Part shown: in pieces, positions 10,301 through 24,034 of the stretch
Layout of the letters: each line of letters opens with the position of its first letter
How positions within the stretch are numbered: the first letter of the stretch is position 1
Source: Wuchereria bancrofti
Taxonomy: Eukaryota; Nematoda; Chromadorea; Rhabditida; Onchocercidae
Length of the DNA: 64,000 bases
Direction of reading: 5' to 3'
NCBI GenBank assembly: GCA_005281725.1
Contig: SSBO01000012.1
Span: 23,222,419 to 23,286,418, forward strand
Made by a program: the position numbers and the translations under genes
Notes under the pieces: model-generated
What the model saw: only the letters and a program-made list of their open reading frames with translations
Told to the model about the DNA's origin: nothing
Databases searched by the model: none

Positions 10301-13300
10301 ACGATTCAAGTTCTCTTTTTAATTAGCAATTGTAGAACCAAGAATAACTAACGGAAGCTTCATCATTTTGAAACATATCGATAACTTCTTTGTCGCTTGC
10401 GACGCTTTCAGCTGAGTTTAAGCCCAATGCAATTCTGGCATCCAACTTTTCCAGCATATCTATTAACGACAAATATGCATCAGCCACAAAAGCTAGAGCT
10501 TTTAATGCATTAAACTCGATGATCGGAACATCATCACCGTTTTCAGAAGCATGAGAACGCATCAGCGCTGTTACATAGTCAAAGAAGTCTTCCAGTGATG
10601 CCGTTGAATCTGAATTCTGTTCATCTGAAATTTTTTCTGCTATAGTTGCAAAGAAGGAAAATAATTGGACGTAACAATACACAAAATAATTTAAAACTAA
10701 ATTTGAAGACTAATACAATATATAAAATTTACCTTTTTTGTTGTTTGCAGTAGCAGATCCAGGGGTGTACTCTTGTCTAGGAACCGGTGTACTGGAATGA
10801 TTTCCTGATCCAGGTCGAGGACTATGCCTTCTACAAAATAAGAGTTGCTATAGCTCTAAATGATTTTGAAAACAAGAAAAGAAAGAGATGCAAACATACT
10901 CAGTGTCACGATCATCACCCTTTTTAGGTGACAGTTTCTTCTCTTTACGAAGCACAGCAGCAATAGTTGGTGATGCCATCAGTGCGTTTCCAAAACGCAA
11001 TTGAGCTTCAGTTCGATCCATAACTGTTTCCATCCATTGCCATACAACATAGAGACGCTCTTCTATTAGTCGCTAAATACAATTAAGCTACAATATAAAA
11101 TATATGACGGAAATGCAACATTATACATTGAAATCCTAAGAAGTAAGAGGATTAAAAGTAATGAGCATACCCAGTAGATTTTTTTTTACTTCGTTCTCAT
11201 CTTTCTAATAAACTCTTAATTTCTATAACATTTTTTACAGAAAGTAACTGACGAAATCAAAATATAATCTTACACGAACTGCAATTACAACAGCGTCATT
11301 CAACTCCAGCATTTTTGGTATAAGAGTGTACGAGCTTTTCACAAACTCTCGGTGATCCACAAGCACAGGCATTAAATCAACAATCAACCTTAAAAAAACG
11401 TTTTTAACAATTTCATCAACTAGTGTAGAATTAACTTTTATTCATTGGTTTTTTTTTTCTTTTTTTTTTTAAAGACAATCATAATATCGAAAACGGAATT
11501 TCATTAATTTCCTCAGTGAAAGCATGGGAAATAAAACCAATGAATAGAACAACTATTCACAAATCAACCTCCAACCTGATAATAAGCGAAAATGATAAAG
11601 CAAGTTGCTGATTTGTTTTAGTTACTGAAGTAGCAGCATCTTCTGATGATTCTCGCAAATGTTTTGAGTTCGCCAAAGAGCCTGCATTTGATTCTATAAA
11701 TTCAAAATGATTTTAAAAGAAACACAAAAGTAAAATACAGTCTGAAAAAAAGCAAGGATCTTTAAATTAGATTTAACTTATAATACTACGAGAAAATTCC
11801 ATGCCAGTCATATGAAATTCGCAAGTTGTCAAGAATTGTAGAGAGTGGGAAAATCGTCGTACTTCTAAACTATAAATCAACCATAACAACAATGTGTTAT
11901 TTTACATTCAAACAAAAAGGAAACCCCGATTTTCGCTGTTGTCATTACGTCGTGTTGTGGTCGATCGTTCAACATTTGAGGCCATACGACGCATTGCCCA
12001 TTGAAGAGGTATCGCTAAATAATAACAGTCGAATTAGAGAAAGTGGGAAATGAACTCCTGAAGCCAGTGGAAATACTGGTAAATGAAAAATATCTGTCAC
12101 GAGTACAGCGTTTTACAAATGTAATCATCGCATATAACGTCTAAAAACTGAAGTGATATATAAACAGATCTAACAAAATGAACATATGTTGACAAATAGA
12201 AGTTTACTATAAGATATCAACAACAAAAATGTCCAGGCAGATTGTTTAAAATCAGTGGAATAAACCTACTATTATGTCGCCCACTTGTTACGCCGGATAC
12301 TCTTCCCGAAGTGGCATCACCACTGCGACTTGCATTGTTAGCTTCATTACCTGAAATAAAGTAATTCTTTCAGTGAAATAAGTAGAAAGAATATTTGAAA
12401 TGAGACATAAATCATATAAATCAACACAAGAAAATTATACTTCGAACACGCTGTTGCGACGCATTATTAGAGTCAGTACGTGGTGCTGCATCCTGCTGTT
12501 GTTCACCGGCTAAACTATTCGTACTTCGCGAGTTCCGCGATGACTGGTTCTGCAGAAAAAAAAGAACAAATGAGACAAAACTACGATTTACAGGATACGT
12601 AACGTTCAAATCCTAGACCATGTTTTCTAATTACAAGGACAGCTGATATCGCATGTGAAAAGATTTTCCGTGCAACTCAAAAACTTGTTATAGTCTGGCA
12701 TCAATTCCTATATGTACGAAATAACAAAACACAGAGGAGTTGAAACAAACCGTTCTGCGTTCATTAGGTCGTATATGTCGTGATCTTACACCTGTAAAAA
12801 TAAATGTAAAAAAAAGAAAAAATTAAAAATTATAAGTAGGAGAAAAATCGTAAAATGAAAAGCCAAATGCAGTGGGAATGAGGCAAAATGGTAACCATAT
12901 GTTGTATCGCTAGTACCATCACCACTTTCCGGTACATCATCTTCCTCATTTGGCTGCACCTGCATTTCCTCATCCTCACCATCACCATTTCCCTCTTCGT
13001 TACCTTCATGTTCTCCTTCTTGTTCATAACGATCATTTTCATTTTCATCACCTTCTTCGTAATTACCTTCGTCTTCCTCATTCCCGAATTCTTGCTCTAA
13101 ATTTCCGTTACAGAATTTTCGTTCTGCATCACTTTTCTAATTTAGCAAACAACATCATTCATAAATATGAAGAGAATCTGAAATGCTCCACAACGTTGAA
13201 AGACAAAAAGAAACGTAAACAATTTACCATCATCACCATTCCCATCATCGTCGTTTTCCTCATCCTCCTCGTCAATGTTAGGATCATTGCCTTGACTAGT

Positions 13301-16300
13301 TGGATCATCATCTTGCTCAGCTGGTGAACTAACTGATTCTACTGAATCATCCTCTGGATCTTCCTCAGACATGCTGAATAGTTCATCGCCATCATAATTA
13401 CCGGATGATGCTTCTGGAACAATGAAATTCGCTTTAAAATGCACTATATGATTTTTTTTCGGAAAAGTCTCTCTCATCTACCCATACTTTTCACTAGAGG
13501 ACTGTTAAATAGATATCTGTAACTTCAAAGGTTAATTAGTCAGTCACAGTAACGTGTTCCCGTGTTTTCCGCCAGTTGCCAATTGGATAACGTATGGTAA
13601 TCCAACTCTCCGGATAAAGTACACGAACCCGACTCTTAACGGATGTATAAAACTATCAATAACTTTTATTACATCCCATCTAAGTTGCAAGAATTTGCTG
13701 ACTAAAATGTGTCAATATTTTGTCGTGTTCCTATCCTGCTATAATGATAGTTTGGTAGGATTTTGCGAAAAAAATTGATAAAGTCCGATGCAAAAATTAC
13801 CGTTTCTAAGTGCATTGTACACCTCACCGACATAACTTTGACTTCGCGTAGGACGTGATTCTGAAAAAGATTTATATAAATGAAACTCATAACAATGTTA
13901 GAGTAATCAGTTATATTACACATAATCAAACTATAATGCAAACAAATTAGTTCAGTTCCTAGAAAATGTTTTAATTTAAATCCAAATAAAAGACTACCAT
14001 CACTATCCGAATCGCTTGAATTGTCACTTTCTGGTGTACTATGCGGCTGCGCCGTCTCTCGTACCTCTTCATCGCCATGGTCTCCTTCCCTTCGTGTACT
14101 ACGCTAAAATAGAATCTCAAAATATCATTGAACTGTTGACATTATAATCATCAATTTACCCTTCATACCAAATGCGGAAAAAAAGTACTTCTTTCTGAAA
14201 GATTGTCAGGATACAATGCAATATAATTCTTTGGTGTAGCCGCAAAAAAAGTAGACATAATAAGAGCATCGCTGGCTAAGCCTCCAGAGTAATAAAAAGA
14301 CTTATTTCAAAATAGAAAATGGAACAAAAGCTACCTTTCGTTTTCGACCGAACTTAACTACAGCAATATCATCTCCGGCCGTATTAATTGTTGACAAATC
14401 GACTTTTGAATTCAAAAACTTTTCTATCACCTGCAAATATTATGCAGATAAAAAAAATCTATCAGAAATTATAGAGCCAAGAATAGAGCAAAAATAAATG
14501 AAGTTAACAAGAGAATTCGCGATAGTTATGCTATCTTGATCGTTTTTTTTTTTTTATATATCACAAAACAAAACAAACATCAAGAGGATCATTGGTAATA
14601 TTTTGAGCAATGACTGAAGTAGGTTTGATTATTCCAAGTCGCACAGGAGCAATCAAAGAATCAGCCATATTGCACAACTCGTTGATCGAATAATTCAATA
14701 AAGTTTGAAATATGCGACGACATTTCAAAACAAAATTGGTCACGCTAAAATCACAGATCTAATTTCGCTCACACCATTCACTGCATAGCAATATGCCTAT
14801 CATACAAAATGCCAAAAGCTTCTCCTACTCCATATATTCAAATCAGTTAGTAAATAAATTGAGCTTACTTCTTCTTCTTAGCTTCCTTAGCAGCAGAACT
14901 TTCACGTCCACTTGTCGATCGAACCAGTGATAATAAGCCGGTGAAGCTGACAGTATGCAAGCCAGGACCAAAGATTCGTCTGAAAGAGGTAAAACTCTTC
15001 CACTACAATAATTTAATTTGAATAACAAATGATATGAAAGCAAATTCATCATGATGTGTACATCCAATAACATTTCAAAGACAACGATCAAATTCATGCT
15101 AACAAACCTTGGTGGAGTATTTCCGGATGCAATCACTTGTGAAATACCGTTTGCTGTAGCTGTGGCAACTGTTATGGCTGCCGGTGATAACAATGTCAAA
15201 AGCATAAACATCCTTAAAATAATGAATGTAAAAAAATATGGTCGTTCATGCAAAAAAAACATAAAACCTACAATAATAGCATTATTTTACTGGAATAGTA
15301 ATATAATTCATAAAACAACTAACTGTTACAAACCTGATAACTGCGCGCACGAAGCGTGAAATTACAGAATCGATATCGGGATCTCTTTTCATATCGTCGC
15401 TGTTCTTATTTGCTTCTGCTATCAATGTATTCAGTAAAGTATCAATATGCTAAAACAATAAACATTAAAGTACACAGTTCGTTTAAATTAAGCCTGTTAA
15501 AATTGTAGTCAAAATGTAGTAATTCATCTTTGCTGAAGTCTATAGGACCTGACCGATCCATATATCTTTTCAGTTTCAACTTACAGTTTCTGAGCATTTC
15601 GCCAACAAAACAAAAGCAAATTTGTCAAGATGTGAACAACCATGTTGTTGATTTAAATGAAACACTTCTTCTACCACTAGCGCATCACTGTAAATACTTC
15701 GATTAAAAGGGATAAAAAATTTAAGGAATTTGAAATACCTTCGATTCATGTGAAAACTATCACTTACTTTTGCACACCCTTAACACCCAGCATTATCAGA
15801 CTTTTAACTGCACGCCAGTCAGCCAACATTTTTGCGAAAGCAGTACGTGCAAATTTCGGTGGTTCCAGATCATGCTCCGGAGTGGTATCTGAAGGGAAAC
15901 ACATTAAGGAATAGTTAATCATTCCTGCCATAGATGAAAAAAAATTAGATAAAATAAATTTCAAATGCGGACAAATAATGCCAAATTAGAATAAATTCAA
16001 CTGACCAGTCGCTCCCTGAGACTTTTTCATCATTCGGCGCTGGTAATGTTCCTGTTCAATGATTTGTCTTCCTACTGTTCGTGCCAAAAACAATAATAAA
16101 TGTTCTCCTCTGCAATCACAATACAATCAGTATCATGGGTAGAGGATGAAAAATCACTTAGGATTTAAAATAATTAAGATTATGGAATCCTAAATCCTTT
16201 CCTCGAAATACATAAAGAAATGATTTGATTCTTGTTTTCACTCAACCAAATAAATCAACGACTATTCGAGATCCTTAAGCGAGCTTTGATGGAGTGAACA

Positions 16301-19300
16301 ACAATGATCTTTGAATATTTGGATTTCACAACTGGTCCATATTTATGAATAACAGGAATCTAACATAAAAAAATACCTAGAATTCGTACGATGAATGAGA
16401 TCTGTACTGTTGAGCAAGACGGATATCAATTTTTCTCGACGTGGTGTATTGCCTGCAACAAGGGCTCGGCAGGAACACTTCTCCCAGCAATCACAGTAAG
16501 CTGTTGGAGACGTTCTTTTCAATCTACAATTTTTTTTTTTTTATGAAAAACCAAAGTAAACAATATGCACGCATAAAATGAATGTAAATACAGCAAAAAA
16601 GCAAGATATAACCTGCATTCATGATTACGATGACAAGTATACGCACATTCCGTACAGCAACACAATGTACCAACTAATCCACATGTTCGACATTCAAATA
16701 TATCCTAAAGTCCATTTATATTTTAGAAGAAAGAATCAATTAAACTCATCTTGAATGCCGTTGTAATAATAGTTTCAAATCACTATCATAATTAATGGTA
16801 TGAAAAAAAGAAATGAAATATTTTTAAGAAATGGTCATTAAAGGATAAAATAAAATGAATTTATTTTTGACAAAAAAATCATTCATATAAACCTGATTGA
16901 TATGTTCATCACCCGTCCATGTAAAGCTACAAGTATCATTCATACAAAGCATGAACAGTGGTGAATCATCCGGTCTACTTCCTATTGGATATATAATAGA
17001 ATTTAAAATTGCATCAGCTGATTGTCTCTTGCCTTGAGCACCTGCAACTAGTTCAATTCAGAAGTTATGGTTTCACTAACAAAGGTGAGTACAAGTATTC
17101 ATAATTATGCAGTTATAATCAGCCATTAATCATTTCAAAAAAAAAAAAAAAAAGCTGACCAGTGATTTGTGCTTCTTTCTGCATCTCTTCAGCAGCAAGC
17201 CACAGGATGAAGGCGGCCGTATATGCTCTATAGTTAACAGCGCACATGAAAGGTGTATGTCCATTAATATCTCTGAAATTAAAACTAGCAAATTACTTTT
17301 GTTCAACATCAGACACTAACACTTTAAGCAGGTTTTCATGCTAGACAATTCACATGAATTATGGTGCTTGGCTTATTTTACTGTCATTCTAAAGTGTTTG
17401 CATACAGCATTAGTAGTGATAATACAAAACAGTTACAAAATTACTTCGTCGTCAGCAATTCGAGAAGAAATGGTGCCACAGTAGAGTTATAGCAGAGAGT
17501 CTTTACAATTTCTATTGAGTTGCATTGTCGTATTTTCGGTTCATTATTCGCATTAACAATAATCGGCATGGATACTGAATAAAATTTCCCTATACAATAT
17601 GTCAAAATCTACTGATGAATTTTCAACCGAAAACAACAAAACGCATATAATTTAGTAGAAATTAAGAATCTTGCATTAAGAATCTTTTACAGAATTAATA
17701 ATATATAAAAAGGACCTTCTTCCTTCATATCTTCTATGAAAACAGACGATTTTTTCGCATCTTTCAAGCTCCTCGCAAAATCTGCCAGCACTAAAAATGA
17801 TATTACTTCATTGCTACAGTGAACGGAAGCAACTGTGAATATAAATTCATTTATGATTCAACATTTTAAAAAAGCCGAAACACAAAAAGACAATGTAGCA
17901 CAGGTTTATTAGTGATCATGAAAAAAACTCACCATCTTCCATGTTGCCAACGTCATGACCTGGTCTCCGCAATGGATTATTTGCCATTAATTCTCGTATT
18001 AACATTTCTTCCCTGAAATATCATCGATTTTTTGAATCTATTATTTTAGACATCAAAACGAAAGCTTCAGGAATTTTGAACAAAAAAAAAGAAAAAAAAA
18101 AACGAGCATAAAAACAAACTCTGCATTGGCTCCATGGCGTCTTAACATGCGTTGCCAGCGGTTATCAAATGCAGTACGAGTTTCTTCCGCAGCTGACATA
18201 TCGATAGCTACAGTCAAAAATTTCAAATAGAGAAGTACACGACAACAAATAATGCTTAATTTTCTTATTTGGTTATCTTACAGGAAAAGTCATGGTACTC
18301 TCAGATCGACGCTTCTCCAGTAAAAAAAATATATATATAATTTCGTCTACCTGTTAAACGTTGCAAAGGTTTATTTTCTGTATCAACTGAAATTTCCATT
18401 GTATCTGCCTCTTCCTTGTTAGTCGTTGCAAAACTGTTCATGACTGCCGCATGAAGAATGGTTCGATTCCCATCTGCACGAGAGCTCAAAATCTCGCTTT
18501 TCACAACCTCACGATCTAGAAATGATTTATAAGTCAGCATCTTTGAAATGTTAATTATCTTACTTGGAAAGCAGTTAATGAAGTTATCCAAGCAGAAACA
18601 AAGGTTACGGTATTATCAAAAGCATGTAAATCAGGATATTTCAATAAATTTTGCTAACTGTAGTCCCAAGCAGTAAATACACGTTTAATTTGACAACTAA
18701 ATCAAAACCTTTAAAAATTTTATCAAATGAAAAAAACTCAATAAAGCTACCTGCTTCTTTTGAAAGTGCATCAAGCACCAAATCCACACCCTGTAGATCG
18801 CAGTACAGAACAGTCTGCATTAGAGATGGTATTCGAGGATGAGTGCTTGAAGGAGATGGAGCAATTAAAGTTACCATAACTCCAGTACGATTTGCATTCC
18901 GCGATGTAGCTGATGCTGGAAAAATTGTTAAAACTGATTCTTATCCTATATTATCACAAAAAGAATTAAGAAAAATGTTGAAAAATCCATGTGACAAACT
19001 TCGATACATAATTTTCTTCCTTTAATAAAACCATACGTACAGTCATCATTGGTAGTTGTTGAAGTATTTTCATTATCACCAGAATCCAATGGCCGTAAAC
19101 CAACTGCAAAATTATGTATTTTGGGTAAAGCGCAATATACTGGCTCACGAAATCCTCCCGTTGCATCACGTACCATCGGTATTATTGAACCGTTACTGTC
19201 GCTTATCATCATGATCATTTCCTAAATCTCACTGATGTACAAATCACAAGCACAATCAATACTTCACGAATAATTAAGGTAAAAAAAAAGTTTAGAAATA

Positions 19301-22300
19301 CCATATGGATATCTTTGAAGAAAAATTTTAAAAAATTGAAAAAATCAACACACATCTCCATAATTCTCAAGTCGTGGCAAATGCAATCCAGCGCTGCATA
19401 CTGCTGAAACATTCAATGGTAAGACGTGGTCACTTTGTATTTTACCAAATACACTGATACGAACTAAATGAAGTCGTCCTCGCCTTTCGATCAATAACCG
19501 TAAACCTAAATGGTAATTCACAAATTGATGAGAGGGAAAAGGTTACGCAAAAAAAAAAAACACTAGATGATAGCTCAATCGAAATACTGTTTTTTTTTTC
19601 TTTGTTTTTTACATTTCCAAATTCAGGAATAATTTAATTTATCACTTTTGACCATAATATAGAAAAATTTGGGAATACAGAAATCTTTGAAATTATTGAA
19701 ATTTACCGAGATAATTTTAATTTCACATCATTATACAATTCATTGCCTGCAAGCAAAATGGAAAACATTTCGCATAACAAATTATGAAAACCGACAAACC
19801 GGTATTGTCTATGGTCAAAGAGTGCACTTTTTTCATTGATATACCGCCCGGCAGTTGTATTTTCTGCATATGCTTTTGAAAATTCTCAGGACAGCAAGGT
19901 ATTCTGCTATTTGGTGTTACAACAACAAGATCATCTTTACGCATCAGTCGAATTTTTCCTAAATCACATGCATCTTGATTTTGGCTGACTGCGTCACCAC
20001 CATCATTAGAGACGACCGGTCTATATACAATTCCGCAATAAGCTCCATCAACCTAAAAAAGTTCCACGTCATCAACTGCAGAACTCAAAAAGTCGATTAA
20101 GATTAAGTTTTTGCTTTATAACAATGTAATGAAGTAGATAAAAAAAATAAAAAACCATCGTTAATTTTCGTCTTAAAGGAAATAAGCGTACAATTTTCAC
20201 AATGGCTGTGTCCTGTGAGGTTTCTTTGTGGATGAATATGACTTCATTAAGTGCCCATGCAGTTTCCCGATAAGTATTTCCTTTCTGCTCCTCACGTGGC
20301 CTTTTACCATATTCTGAAAACATGGTTTTTCGTAGCAGAAAAAGAAGTCTGACATTTCAAAATTTCATTAAGAATATATGAAATATTACCCATACAAATA
20401 CAGCTGACACTGAAAGATGACGTGAAAATGGAATCAGCCATTCCGAAGTAAAAAATATGTAATTTTCCAAAATACTGAAAAGTGAAGCGAGACAAAGTCC
20501 AAGCGTGAATTGCATCACATAACCTTAGAGTTCAACTAAACAGAAGCAATAATTTCTTTCTTTTAAAGAAAAAGGCTACTACTACATGGCAAATTAGAAT
20601 GCAGCTAAGAAGCGTGAAGAGAGTCAACTAGGTATGTAATATAAAAATCCCACAAAGTCAATTTTAACCCACAAAAACTGTCGCTTCACTTTGGTGTTAC
20701 AGTTTTCATCAATATTTTCGCCTTTTAAAAAACTCACAGACATTACCATTCATATAATGTCAAAACGCGCATATTGTAGGTTTGCACCAACTTGAATCGA
20801 CCAATTAACTCGGTGCGTTCTTTTTCACATTGGAGTACAAGCATAATAAATATGAGAATTTTATTGGGGATAAGGAGCAGCTGAGATGCATTCTAATTAA
20901 CTCACGATTCAAGGAGCCTTTTTTATCAGTCGACTGATGCGCAGAAGAATTGAGGCACGAACCGTCATCATCGCTATTCTCATCGTGCTGTGCTGGTGTC
21001 ATTACTCGAAACCTACATAATTCAGACAGCGTCCAAGCTGATTCCATTAAAGCGCCAACCTTTAAATAAAACTCTATTCATCTAATCCAAACCATTGAAA
21101 TTTCCAAGCTTAAAATTTCACGAAAAATATGAAACCAGTTTTTAGCCTGTTTAATTGGAATGTCTTTACGCTGATGACAAGCTTTTCAAAATAAGCTCCA
21201 ACCATTGGTGTTCCAGAGCTGAAGTTCAAAGCAATTGAGCCTGTCGTGTATATAGGATGCGATTTCGTCCGAACTTCGCAACCCTCAACCACTTCAGGTG
21301 ATGCAAGATTTGAACTGCGACGCGATTTTGAACGCATCCGTTCCCATAATTTCCGTCTTTCATTAAATGGATAAATACCCCTAGAAAAAGAGCAATTCAT
21401 AACCACCAAAAACAACTTTAATGGATCTAAAAACAGGACTTTCTACTGTCATAAAAATTAAGAACAAAAATGGTGACATTTAACAAATAATAGGATAAAA
21501 AAAAAGTACCACCAATAACAGCTATTCGATTGAGTCTTCACCAGACAATACATCGGACATACGTATAGTGATGCATATTTTTCACCATCCGGTATTTCCA
21601 TTAGTGGTGTTAATAGCACGTTAGATACCTTCATACCACATGCTTCGCCATCCATAAATGATGCTACCCTATTCATATTCGTTACAACACATGCACGATA
21701 TGCACATGATACTAAATCTACAAATTTTTCTTCATCCGGTGCCTGAAATAAAGCCGATAATTTATAATAAAAACTTGAATTATAATTCCTACAATCTTAT
21801 ACATCAACAGAACAAAAATCTGTGCAGTGTAACTTACATTTGTCAAAAGTCTGGTACCAAAGGGGTGCGCGGTCATTGAACCGTGCCCGTCATTCTTCCA
21901 TGACCAACTATAGAAAAATCCATTATCGCCTAAAGCGATTAATTCACTAATCATAGCAGCTATTTTCACAAACTTCGCTACACCCGTCGGGAACATATCC
22001 TGCAGTTAAAGAAGTCAATCGAAAACATCAACAGTACTCAATACAGTGAAAGACGAAAGACTAAGTTAAGAAAGACTAAACCAATAAGTTATGCGAAAAC
22101 TAAACAATTTCACATATAGAAAATGTTTTTTTATTACTTTCAAATTTACTTTCAAAATTTTTACGTCAGCCATCAAAGGATCTTGAGAGTCCAATTGCAG
22201 GTTTATACTCAACAGTGACGAGATTTTTACCAAAGACCTTTACTTTCACATTTGGATGAAAACAAACTCACCGTTTCTTTACCCCAATACTGCAATTTTT

Positions 22301-23999
22301 CATCATATTTTAAACGCGTGTAAGTTTCAGAAGAAAATTCTTTTGCTTTATCACTTTTTTTATCTGAAATAAAAGTATCAACAGTAAGAAGCACTAAAAA
22401 TAAGAGATTTATGCATAGTGAGAAATTTCTACTTTCTACTACTAAGCAGTTAACAATTTATGAATGGATTAACCCCTATCTACTCGTCTTCGAGCAATAT
22501 CTCTCGCTACAACATAATCAAAACTTTCGCCACTTGCATACAAATTGTCACCATCAATTACGGCACTTCCATGCGAATCACTTCGTAATCCAGCATCCAA
22601 CAACGACAGAAGCTCCTCAGGGAGATATGCTTCAGAACCTTCATCCATTTCATCCCCTGAAAGCAACATTTTAGGATCGAAGTGCAAGAAATTACTTTTT
22701 TGCATGAACTAGGAAATTATGCTCGCAATTAATTCTGAAGGAAACAATTACCGTCCTCATCATCACGGCTGAGTAGATTATTTACAGCTTCATTTACATT
22801 GAGATTCGTTCGCTGAAGCTCGCGTACAATAACTTCACGTGATTTTCCTTGTAAAACAACCTTAAACAAAAAATCCAACAATAAGACAAATGCAATTAAT
22901 CCATGTCAGGATATTTTCATTTCCAAATGATCAAGACAGAAAATATCATTCCCATGCACAAGAGAGAAAATATCACTCTATCACTCTTATGCGCAATTTA
23001 CAGAATTCAGAAATGATCACATTTCTGAGACCAGAACAATTCACCTGGGCTTGAGCAATGAGATCTTCGGGAATGGCACTAAGAGGGACAAGCGGTCGAC
23101 TTCGATCAACAATCACACCCGCACGTTCGCCCAATGCACCCGCCGTCCGTCTCGCTGCCATCATTACCCGTCTAATTTTTGCACCACGACTTAATACTGA
23201 AAACAACAGAAAACTGAAATTACAACAACGCAAAAATGACCATTTATATTTAAGGTAAAATGAAGAAATATTCACCCAATCAACCTCTTGATTCATTTTT
23301 TTTTTCTGGAAAAAAATAACTAACCAGTGTTGGTAGATGAACCACTGCTACCTGTTGTAGGCCCGCTAGCAGTACCACTACTTCCCGAACCAGCACCTCC
23401 GCCTGTTCCAGTTGAGCTTTTGTCATCGGTGGTGTTTTCCTCTTTAGTAGCAGTTGTTAAAGTGTACTTTAATCGAGCAACACGACCACACTACAAAATA
23501 TAATTAGAATGTTTTACTTCATACTATGAACAATTTCCAAATAGTTCAAGTGTTAACAAAATCCAGTTTTCCTGGATAAAAGTTCGAATATTTCTTATCT
23601 TTGAATTAAAAGCTGAAAATAATTGCATACCCTAAATAGAAATGCTACATGATTCGGGCCAACAACAAGTTGTGCAATACTATCAGCATCAACGTTAGCT
23701 AATGCTGCTGTTGATACAGCGCCATGCTGATTCCGAGCACTTGATGCCTCCTTTATACTGTAAAACACAAAAGATGAAAAAATTTTACCATTACAACAAC
23801 CATAGCTAAACTCCATCCTTGTTATTTTCGATAAAACTGTGTATGAAAAAAGCTTGAATATATTTTATACCCACATAAAAATTCAACAAAGCATGCTAAA
23901 CACTACTTGTGAACGGATAATCAATTACCGATCGATTAAATGATCCTCATTACTTGGAACTGGGAATGCAAACAAAAACAACTGCTTCTGGTCATCCAT
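3903..23999 (-). CDS. ubr-5: UBR5/hyd-type HECT E3 ubiquitin-protein ligase, complete 63-exon gene
   Basis: A nuclear E3 ligase of the N-degron pathway, orthologous to human UBR5 (EDD) and Drosophila hyd. I could join 63 exons with consistent phase and GT-AG sites from the ATG at 23997-23999 to the TAA at 3903-3905. The total is 8661 nt, or 2886 residues, against about 2800 in human. Domain order matches the family: an N-terminal RCC1-like region, UBA (about residues 160-208), UBR box (from about 1088), an acidic low-complexity stretch (about 1545-1680), MLLE (about 2478-2540) and HECT (about 2577-2886). The catalytic cysteine sits in TANTCISR, 31 residues from the end as in human. The 5'-most exon begins at an acceptor ending at 24028 (exon to 24027), 28 bases before the ATG, which suggests spliced-leader trans-splicing. 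The exons are listed under the sub-features. The joins inside the low-complexity middle are the least certain. Confidence 0.96.
7461..13413 (-). other. ubr-5: ubr-5 exons 36-54: acidic middle region up to MLLE
   Basis: Exons in transcript order: 13228-13413, 12896-13123, 12751-12791, 12441-12549, 12270-12350, 11576-11693, 11274-11388, 10900-11072, 10733-10830, 10353-10639, 10119-10178, 9834-10010, 9531-9627, 9329-9418, 9076-9236, 8759-8911, 8023-8247, 7679-7841, 7461-7554. Exons 36-37 encode a long Asp/Glu-rich stretch, as in other UBR5 proteins. [45 protein letters not shown] and [19 protein letters not shown] are conserved anchors. Least certain: the exon 40 donor at 12270, and exon 37's acceptor at 13123, which was chosen because it alone keeps the phase. 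Confidence 0.88.
13801..18915 (-). other. ubr-5: ubr-5 exons 16-35, including the UBR box
   Basis: Exons in transcript order: 18751-18915, 18351-18515, 18120-18207, 17933-18012, 17716-17790, 17445-17574, 17160-17272, 16893-17041, 16613-16704, 16377-16523, 16006-16109, 15768-15888, 15585-15687, 15334-15449, 15108-15212, 14869-14979, 14579-14744, 14335-14430, 13998-14103, 13801-13860. The UBR zinc-binding box runs over exons 23-25: [13 protein letters not shown], then [16 protein letters not shown] and [20 protein letters not shown], followed by WEKCSC. All the cysteine and histidine positions expected for N-degron binding are present. Downstream, [11 protein letters not shown] and [20 protein letters not shown] are family-conserved. 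Confidence 0.92.
19041..23999 (-). other. ubr-5: ubr-5 exons 1-15: N-terminal RCC1-like region and UBA domain
   Basis: Exons in transcript order: 23929-23999, 23631-23757, 23325-23490, 23045-23196, 22752-22860, 22474-22656, 22272-22363, 21838-21999, 21510-21742, 21203-21380, 20906-21059, 20192-20313, 19800-20052, 19354-19505, 19041-19221. The start is [30 protein letters not shown] is a family signature near residue 55. The UBA domain spans exons 4-5 ([10 protein letters not shown], then [10 protein letters not shown] and [11 protein letters not shown]). The beta-propeller segments include [13 protein letters not shown] (exons 9-10) and [10 protein letters not shown] (exon 13). Exon 12 joins directly to exon 11 in phase; an extra open segment at 20390-20474 does not fit the protein. 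Confidence 0.92.
20390..20474 (-). other. Possible alternative (poison) exon inside ubr-5
   Basis: An open 85-nt segment lies between exons 11 and 12, preceded by TTTTCAG and followed by GTAATA. Exons 11 and 12 already join in phase without it. If spliced in after exon 11 it shifts the frame and reaches a TGA within the segment. Confidence 0.3.
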
Positions 24000-24020
24000 A
24001 CGATTTTCCAGTACCCACCA

Positions 24021-24034
24021 AGTCTTACTGAAAT
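24021..24034 (-). promoter_or_regulatory. Acceptor-like site at the ubr-5 5' end (possible spliced-leader site)
   Basis: On the minus strand AATTTCAG precedes TAAGACTTGG, 28 bases before the ATG. No upstream exon with a matching donor was recognised. In nematodes this arrangement commonly marks trans-splicing. Confidence 0.45.

Noticed and set aside
12888..13327. His/Phe-rich plus-strand open frames
   Set aside because: Antisense of the Asp/Glu-rich ubr-5 exons 36-37.
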